From the NCBI GenBank assembly GCA_949126835.1, contig OX421499.1, positions 27,759,990-27,823,989 on the forward strand: a stretch of DNA of 64,000 nucleotides. The letters run 5' to 3'. Shown in pieces: positions 57,438 to 64,000 of this stretch. Within the stretch, counting starts at the first letter, position 1. Each line of letters opens with the position of its first letter. Under the pieces are notes generated by a model. The model did not search any database. It had not been told where the DNA came from and saw nothing but the letters and a program-made list of their open reading frames with translations. The position numbers were made by a program, and so were the translations under genes. This DNA comes from Anisus vortex (lineage: Eukaryota > Mollusca > Gastropoda > Planorbidae).

Positions 57438-57729
57438 TCAAATCACACTAAAGAGGTCAATCACTAGATCTAGGAAGTTACAAGTATCTTGTCTCATTGA
57501 AGTTTTCCTATTTATTTTACCCACAATACCAGCCGGCCTCTCAAATCACAATAAAGAGGTCAATCACTAGATCTAGGAAGTTACAAGTATTTTGTCTCAT
57601 TGAAGTTTTCCTATTTATTTTACCCGCAATACCAGCCGGCCTCTCAAATCACAATAAAGAGGTAAATCACTAGATCTAGGAAGTTACAAGTATCTTGTCT
57701 CATTGAAGTTTTCCTATTTAATTTGACCC
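57420..57729. repeat. About 103-bp tandem repeat, 3 copies
   Basis: Near-identical units with ACCAGCCGGCCTCTCAAATC, CACTAGATCTAGGAAGTTAC and CATTGAAGTTTTCC. Confidence 0.95.
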
Positions 57730-57769
57730 GGTAAACTTTGCTGTTCTCGCTAGGTACCGGGTTGCCACT

Positions 57770-57948
57770 CAGTGGCGTAGCTAGGGGAGGGGAGGGGGGG
57801 TCCAAATTCGAAAGTCCCCCCGGGCCCCTACGCCCCCGAAAGGAGTGTCCGGATTTTTTTTTCTCACGTCATAATGTCGAATGTTAAAATGCAGGGGTCC
57901 CTAAAGAGGCCAAGCCCCCCGGACCCCCAAACCCTAGCAACGGCACTG
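57770..57948. mobile_element. hAT-like MITE (CAGTGGCGTAGCTAGG family)
   Basis: Ends CAGTGGCGTAGCTAGGGG and ACCCTAGCAACGGCACTG are inverted repeats. Flanking 8-mers TTGCCACT and TAGCCACA match at 6 of 8. The interior is rich in G and C runs. Confidence 0.8.
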
Positions 57949-58014
57949 TAGCCACAGGGCTATGGGATAAACATTCGAGAGGATCATTGGAGACTTGAAC
58001 CCTTTTTTAAAACA

Positions 58015-59086
58015 GGCCGGATGTGGCCAAAAGCCTAAACGTCAACCTGTTCTATTATACTTTAAAAAAATATTTTTATGGGACAATTAATTATTTAACT
58101 CCATAGAAAGACCGAGGCCAAAAGCATATGAGATTTAATGATAAAATCGTTAAAGCGTTTTAAATTTAATAGAAAATTAACGTTTTTGTGATTATCATCC
58201 TTTTGATTTGCATTTATATCAAATGAAATATTGTATTCAAACTTTCACATGTTAGCTAATTGTTATCTTAACATTATCATTTGGTATTCTAAATGACTAT
58301 AAAAAACTTGTTATTAATAATTATTTATTATATTGATCTTAGTTTAGATGAGATGTTCTTTAATATGCTTTGATTTTTTAATAAATCACAATAACGACAC
58401 ATTAAAGTTGAGAGGAATAGATACGTACTAATCATAAAAACTAGATAGTTAATGTAATGGTTAAAAAATATACATACACATTTTAAGTCATATAATATTT
58501 ATATAAATTTCAAATATTTTTTTAAGATTGATCATTTCAAAGTGATAAATTGTAAGTCATTTATATTTTTGTAAAAGAAAAAAAAATAAACATTAGAAAT
58601 TTTAGCTAAAAAATAAACGAGTTAATTGTCTCCCTATAAATAAAACACGGTTCTTCATTTAATTCATTAGTTATGCCAAACAAGTTATGTTTTGTAATCT
58701 AACAATTATTGCTGACTAATTATTATTTCTTTTTATAAAGCCAACATTATGGTATTCATTACAAGATTTAATAATTAGAGGATTAAAATAATTTACGTTA
58801 AACAGTTGTAAATAAACGTTTCTTGAATTTTTGTTTTCTTTTTAACATTATTAGTTACAGACATTACATAATATAGTGCTGTTAAATAAGTCTCTTACAT
58901 TTATAAAATTATTAATACAAATAAATTTGTTTTAGAATTACTTAGCCTATATTTATATTTAATTAAATAATATGAGCATAAAAGTCTTTTAACATGTAAT
59001 TAGTTTGTAATGAGCGCCTTGTCCTTAAATGCTCTTCGCCAATCATATAATGTCAGATACATATTATTTAGTCTCTTCTGATTGGT
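58015..59086 (-). mobile_element. hAT element fragment (GTCGGCAACC family)
   Basis: AT-rich sequence collinear with the body of the elements at 9839-12819 and 44748-46547, for example AACGTTTTTGTGAT, GTTAATGTAATG, TCATATAATATTTATATAA and AATGCTCTTCGCCAATCAT. Both termini are missing. The right side is cut by the next hAT element. Confidence 0.75.
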
Positions 59087-60185
59087 CAGCCGGCTCTAGG
59101 GTTTTTGGCGCCCTAGGCGAAAACAAATTCTGCGCCCCCATTAAAGTGCCTTCGGCTGGGTCTGCCTGGTACGGAACTTCGAAATTGTGTTTTCGTTAAT
59201 AATTGTTATAGTCCAACAAATAATTTAATTATATGACCTTAGATTGATGACCGAGAAATGTAAATAATACATAAAAGTAACAAAGGTTGATTCGCATCAT
59301 AGATTAATAATTAGAAATCTAAATTATTATTTGAAAAGTTACATAACACACAGTTTTACATAAGATATATCTATGGGTTTATAGGTTTTATACCTGCTTT
59401 ATGTACAGTTCTCTTAATAACAAACCGAAACTCACAGTTAGATTATATATTTTTCTTTTTTTTTATAACACATAAAAAAATACACAAAGATTACTTGATA
59501 TTGTTTGATATTGAATTATTGCATGTTTTCTTAACTACGGTCAAAAAGTCAGTTTTAAGACTCTAGGCTAAAGCCCTAATGGTACTTTTCTTGTTTTCTG
59601 CTTAGCAAATTCTTGAATGAGGGCTTTTGAGTCTAACTGTTTTGCTATCTCAATTTCAATAGAAATAGTCGCCAGACCCGCAAGTCTCTCCTGACACATT
59701 GTACTACGCAGATAGGTTTTAATTAGCTTAAGTTTTGAAAAACTTCGTTCAGCTACGGAAAGTGGCAACCTAAGCAAAATACGAAGGGCTACACACATGT
59801 TAGGAAATCCATTTTCAAGATTCTGTTGGTAAATGTAGTTTAGGACTTCTTCAGGGTTTGATACAGAGTCATGGAGATGATGAGAAATTGCACTAGTTCA
59901 GAACACTGTCGTACAGCAACAATGTCAGATTCATTCAAATCTTCATCTTTTTCAATTGCTAATGCCTTTTCCAAGTTTTTGCACATCGTGTAGTCTTGTT
60001 TTTAAGATCAGTACTGTTGTATAAAAATCCAAAGACATCAGATACTTTATTAACTGGGGAAATTTTTCTTTCATCGCATAAGTAGCTATGTCTAAAGCAG
60101 CTAAATAAAAATGCATATTGTCTGAGGGGTCACCTGAAATATTTACAGATCCATCTTTTGATTCGTGTTCTTCTTTTTTTTTAAT
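59087..60185 (-). mobile_element. hAT element remnant with ZMYM1-like transposase C-terminus
   Basis: The left end CAGCCGGCTCTAGGG with GGCGCCCTAGGCGAA looks like a hAT terminal region. On the minus strand from about 60180 down, the frames read SGDPSDNMHFYLAALDIATY, then (after shifts) NPEEVLNYIYQQNLENGFPN and CVALRILLRLPLSVAERSFS. SKLKLIKTYLRSTM follows, then LATISIEIEIAKQLD. That is the hAT dimerisation domain of ZMYM1/DUF4371-type transposases. At least two frameshifts make it inactive. The right end was not found. Confidence 0.85.
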
Positions 60186-60209
60186 TCGGACCTTCTAAAA
60201 TTGAATATT

Positions 60210-60214
60210 AAAAA
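60210..60214 (-). terminator. Pol III terminator of tRNA-Pro
   Basis: Run of five T on the minus strand just after the tRNA 3' end. Confidence 0.8.
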
Positions 60215-60222
60215 GAATAATC

Positions 60223-60294
60223 GGGCTCGTCCGGGATTTGAACCCGGGACCTCTCGCACCCAAAGCGAGAATCATACCCCTAGACCAACGAGCC
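60223..60294 (-). tRNA. tRNA-Pro (anticodon UGG)
   Basis: Intact 72-nt intronless tRNA on the minus strand. The acceptor stem is GGCTCGT/ACGAGCC with discriminator C. The anticodon arm is CTCGC-TTTGGGT-GCGAG with TGG. The T arm is TCCCGGGTTCAAATCCCGGA. A box TGGTCTAGGGG and B box GGTTCAAATCC are canonical. A T5 Pol III terminator follows about 8 bases downstream (60210-60214). It decodes CCA (and other CCN) proline codons. Confidence 0.97.
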
Positions 60295-60299
60295 GATGA

Positions 60300-60852
60300 A
60301 AATTGTATGCCTTTGTTTAAAGCTGTTAAAATTATACATCAAGTATAAAAATTACTGTGTTTAGAACGTTTCATTGATCTAAACTCTAAACGTAACCCAC
60401 TAACCTACTTGTTACCCTTTAAAATATATTACACTACATCTACGGTAACTGTATAGAGTTTATGTTTAAAAATAACAGTGACGTAGGCCTACTCAAAATT
60501 GTCATGTAGATGGAAAGGGAGATAGGGACATTAAAGAGGGGGGGGGGGGGGGTAATGTAAGCCGTAAGCCTACCGAACACATTCTGAACACGTGCAAATA
60601 AAACAATGCGTTATGAAAAGTCATCTTAAACTGTATTCAAATTAAAGAGATTAAAATAATTAATATTTTAGCCTATCTTTCTGCCATTCTACTCTAACAA
60701 TGATAAAACCTACATTAAATATTATTGAAATAAATGTGCGTAGGAAGCAATAATATTCTTTCTAGTAGGGGCTTCTGTAATGTATAAGATAAGATAAATT
60801 AATCTGTTTTCATTTTCTAACCAAGAAAAGGCGAAACATGTGGGAGAGGTAT
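60300..60852. other. Non-coding stretch
   Basis: AT-rich with a 17-base G run near 60538. Nothing else recognised. Confidence 0.5.
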
Positions 60853-61088
60853 GGGACAGGGTGGCCGAGTGGCAGCGCGTACCGAAGGTTCTGGGTTCGA
60901 ATCCTGGCGAAGGCTAGTATTTTTTCCCAGCTCCACCCAGCTCTGATGGGTACCTGGCATTGGTTAGGGTAAAGCAATGGCGGCTGGGCATTGTGCTGGC
61001 CACACAATCCACTAGTAGGCCTATTCCTGTTTCGCCGGCCCTATGATCAGTGCTGTCTGCCGGGTATTTACTTTTCTTTACTTTATTT
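60853..61088 (+). mobile_element. tRNA-derived SINE, nearly full length
   Basis: Head GGGACAGGGTGGCCGAGTGG with B box GGTTCGAATCC, and body through CATTGTGCTGGCCACACAAT to TTTACTTTTCTTTACTTTA. A short piece of the body near 61020 is missing. Confidence 0.9.
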
Positions 61089-61106
61089 ACGTGGGATAAC
61101 TGCCGT

Positions 61107-61770
61107 CCCTTTTCTCCGCCTCCAAATCTGGCCCTGATCACGTCGTTGACAGGCGTAAAGCAGTCCGATAGTTTTGTTTACCTTGTCAAAGTGGTAATTC
61201 AATCAGGGCCAACAGGTGAAGATATGAAGCGTTTGAATAGGTCTAGCACACCTTGCTGTTTCTACAACTGAAACCAGTCTGGAGATCCAAATCTATTATA
61301 TCCACAAAGACCAAGCTACGGATATTTAACTCTCATGTTAAAATTTATTATCCAATATGGACCGAAAACACGGAGAACAGTAGAAATAGCACACCATCAG
61401 ACTATAAACCTTCATAAACAGATGCCTCAGACAAATACCAAATCTTAAACGGTTTGAAAATAACAACAACCTGTTATAGCTGATGGTGCCACACGAAAAG
61501 GCTGTCAAGCCCTTTACAGAAAGTGAATATAACTAGAGCACACATTCAGAAAAAAAAAAGATAAGGGAATTGAGCCAGACAAGCACTAGAATGGAATCCC
61601 CAAAGGCAAACGACGCAGAGAAAGCCTAAAACGGAGACGCAGCATTGCAGAAGAAGCCAAGGGTGCAGGCAATACCTGGACCTGAAATCAAAAGTCAAGT
61701 GGTGGGCATGGAAATGGGCCCTATGTTCTTCAAATAATCAAAATAATATAAGATGATGATGATGATGAAA
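61107..61770 (+). mobile_element. LINE fragment, post-RT region and 3' tail
   Basis: Plus-strand frames give VKQSDSFVYLVKVVIQSG, STKTKLRIFNSHVKIYYPIW, then RMPQTNTKS-like and WNPQGKRRRESLKRRRSIAE equivalents with frame breaks. This is the common 'YLGS...TK.KLFNS.V...LYG.ET...NPQGKR.RG' layout of LINE C-termini. It ends near a (GAT)n run at 61753-61766, a plausible LINE tail. Confidence 0.75.
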
Positions 61771-62100
61771 GACTAACATGTTCAATTTAAAATATAAAAT
61801 GGGACGGGTTTCGTTGTTGTTGTTTTTAAGAATTTTGAGATAATTTTTGACATCTCATTGGAAGGAGGTCTGACGTTATATGACGTCATGATGGGAAAAA
61901 AAGGGAGGGGGTGACATTGGCTAAAGTGTGTGATGTCTTTTATGGGTAAACCCTTACTGTAAGAACTAACATGTATACGCTCTTCACAACTTACAATTTC
62001 GCATATTCTGAGCGGGCAGCAGTGTGTTTACAGAGCGCACTGAGCATGCCAAAATAGCATGGATAGAAGCGCTATATAAATAACCAATTTAATTTTTAAT

Positions 62101-62295
62101 TTAATGGAGGGCTCTGGCCTGACTCACCACCTCCTTCCACTCGGACCTATCCATTGCCTTCTTTTTCCAGGCCTGTACTCCGATCTGTGGCAGATCTCTC
62201 TCCACATCGTCCAACCAACTCAGTCTGGGTCTGCCTTTAGGTCGTCTTCCTCTGGGGTTCTGAGCATATATCACTTTTGCTCCTCTGCTGTTAGG
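62101..62295 (-). mobile_element. LINE fragment, extreme C-terminus with stop
   Basis: One open minus-strand frame: GAKVIYAQNPRGRRPKGRPR, LSWLDDVERDLPQIGVQAWK, KKAMDRSEWKEVVSQARALH, then TAA. The NPRGRRPKGRPRLSW...W motif is the typical end of a non-LTR RT ORF. It comes from a different lineage from the fragment just upstream. Confidence 0.85.
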
Positions 62296-62458
62296 CGTGG
62301 TATTATCAAATCTATTTTTTTTTTAAAAAGCAACTTTAGCCTAGACTTTAATATTACTTATGAGCAAACGGTAAATAGCCCATTATTAGATTGAGATACT
62401 TTATACTTTATAGATTTATTTATTTATTTATAGATTGAGATACTTAGACTTAGATATC

Positions 62459-62560
62459 ATAGGGTAAGTAAAGCAGAGTTGACCAGTTTCTTTGGTCACG
62501 GCGTGCAAGATGATGGAGTTGTCAGCTGAATGCCCAGCGGCCATTTTTTCTCTGCACCCG
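62459..62560 (-). mobile_element. tRNA-derived SINE, diverged 3' fragment
   Basis: Reverse body: GGTAAGTAAAGCAGAGTTGAC, GGTCACGGCGTGC, GAATGCCCAGCGGCC. Heavily mutated. Confidence 0.5.
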
Positions 62561-63399
62561 ATTCTGGTTACCAAAGTAATCAAAGTAATAGTCTCGTAGA
62601 CATTTGGACACTTTTGTTTGTTTTAATTTACGGGTAATCAAACACGATAACTTGAGATCTAGCAATATATTCCAACAACGTGGCGTGCCGCCATATAGTA
62701 CAACTTATAATAGAGAAGGCATATTGTTATACAATAATTATAATGCAAGTTGCAAAAAAAAACAACAAAAAAAACCCCCATTAAAATAGAGTTTTTAAAA
62801 AAATGCTAATCATGGTCTTGTATTGAGTTAGAATCTAGCTGCTAGATAATATAACAAGGTCAGAGGCTAAACAATGATGTGCGGAAGTGATATTTACAAT
62901 CCCGAACAAAAGAGAACCCGTGGAGGGAGGGGCAGGGGTGTGAGAAGGGATTTAGCGCAACTGAGGAAGATGTCAGTAGCATGGAGCTGAAAGTGAGACA
63001 TCTATTGTGTGTTGGTTAGTATGTTGGTGAGTGTGTGGGTGAGGGTGTGTGTGTATGTGTGGGAGCGCGCTTCAAAGCTTGTAATCATAGTTATAAAAAA
63101 GAACAAGGCGCGAGAGTACGTCGCTGACTTTTTTTGAAATGTGACATTTGAAGGTCGTCTAGACAACTACCGGTGTCGTCTATACTCTCGTTTTTCTCCA
63201 TCCGTTTTAAGGGAGAGGGGGAAGTGAGGGAGAGGAGTAAGACCCAACTTCCCCCGCCTTCCTCCCTCCCTCCACCCTCCTCTCTCTTTCTAAGCCCAAT
63301 ACACAAACACATCCACGTACACACAAAGGAAATGTGTACAAATGAAGGATTAATGCTATCTTTTTTTTTGTTTGTAACCCGGACAGGCCCACATTTTCT
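62561..63399. other. Non-coding stretch
   Basis: AT-rich on the left, GT and GA rich on the right. Open frames near 63091-63402 are compositional. Confidence 0.45.
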
Positions 63400-64000
63400 C
63401 ACAGTGGCGTGGACGCCGCTGGACTTTTCGAGCTAATTGCTCTTCTTCTCGCTCCTCTTTCACCGACTGACTCGGTCGTAACGAAAGGAGGGTGGGAGGG
63501 ATGGAGGGTAGACTCGAGGGGGTGTGGGTGGGCGGGGAGGATGGGAGGAGAAAACAAACAGTTGGGGGATTTTCCTCCTTTAGTCCCATGTATTATATCG
63601 CGTGGAGGGAGTCAGAGAGAAAGGGTGAAAGGGGCTGGGATGGAAGAACGGGGGGGGGGGGGAGAGGGGAGTGAATGAAGGTGTACTTGTACGCACGTGC
63701 CTCTGTGCATTCAGGCTCATCTTGATCTGACGTGGCCCGCGAGGGCCCTCGGGCTGGTCGCGTGACCCGTCCCGTCGTCCTACGCCCACCTGTGAGAGAT
63801 CGATGATGCCGCTACGTCATCGGCACGTGGATCGAGGAAAAAAAAAGGGGGGATCCGGCTACTGCCAAAGCGACTCAAGTCGGCCGCCATGTTTGATTGT
63901 GTTTTGATGGGGCGGCGTCACGTGCGCGACCCCCTTTGACCCGGGAACTGAGCATGCGCGGAATGCACGCCGCAGTTCGGAGCGAGGGGGCTATAACAAT
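63400..64000. promoter_or_regulatory. CpG-rich promoter-like segment at the window edge
   Basis: The strongest CpG-dense block in the window. It contains GCCGCCATGTTT at 63883-63894 (YY1-type), CACGTG at 63824 and 63919, TACGTCA at 63813 (half CRE), GCATGCGC at 63952 (NRF1-like) and GGGGCGGCG. These are typical of housekeeping-type metazoan CpG-island promoters. The gene is not visible. In the sense form AACATGGCGGC, the YY1 site would point to a minus-strand transcript, but the direction is unsure. Confidence 0.5.

Noticed and set aside
63801..63890. Short minus-strand ORF starting MAADLSRFG at the YY1-like site
   Set aside because: Stops after about 22 codons with no clear splice donor before the stop; may be leader sequence only.

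Overview
This is an AT-rich animal nuclear genomic window. It has spliced genes with GT-AG introns, Pol III tRNA and tRNA-derived SINEs, several non-LTR (LINE) reverse-transcriptase remnants, many hAT-type DNA transposons and MITEs, and abundant mini- and microsatellites. The repeat mix (LINEs with GRPR..W-type C-termini, tRNA-headed SINEs, GTF2IRD2/ZBED/ZMYM1-like hAT remnants) suggests a mollusc, most likely a pulmonate snail. That assignment is by general resemblance, not by a database match.

Two protein-coding genes can be assembled by joining exons whose splice sites and phases agree. (1) On the minus strand, four coding exons between 33204 and 28116 give a 239-residue protein: an N-terminal membrane anchor, an acidic stalk and a C-terminal ML (MD-2-related lipid-recognition; NPC2/GM2-activator type) domain. 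A possible promoter plus 5' non-coding exon lies near 39.6 kb. (2) On the plus strand, four coding exons between 43939 and 49745 give a 320-residue basic protein that I do not recognise, followed by an AATAAA signal. The two genes are divergent, and a 2.2-kb hAT element with a perfect 8-bp target duplication sits between them. The third RNA/protein gene of note is an intact tRNA-Pro(UGG) at 60223-60294 (minus).

Layout. 1-13 kb: non-coding, with simple repeats, a 37-bp tandem array, MITEs, and a composite nested hAT element (9839-12819) bounded by a perfect 8-bp duplication. 13-23 kb: tandem arrays, including a 31-copy 49-bp satellite at 18.05-19.56 kb, and a 5'-truncated LINE with a 12-bp target duplication. 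23-28 kb: three LINE fragments, one keeping the YADD box and a C-terminal C2HC finger. 28-34 kb: the ML gene, whose third intron holds a 2-kb hAT element carrying an 11-bp minisatellite. 34-44 kb: simple repeats, SINEs, MITEs, paired CRE palindromes and the divergent intergenic region. 44-50 kb: the unknown gene, with a minisatellite in its leader and another that triplicates a 5' splice site. 50-63 kb: repeats, a 0.87-kb polypurine block, hAT remnants, the tRNA gene and LINE fragments. 63.4-64.0 kb: a CpG-rich, promoter-like segment running off the end of the window.

Most longer open frames in the window lie in microsatellites, SINEs or AT-rich DNA and are not genes.
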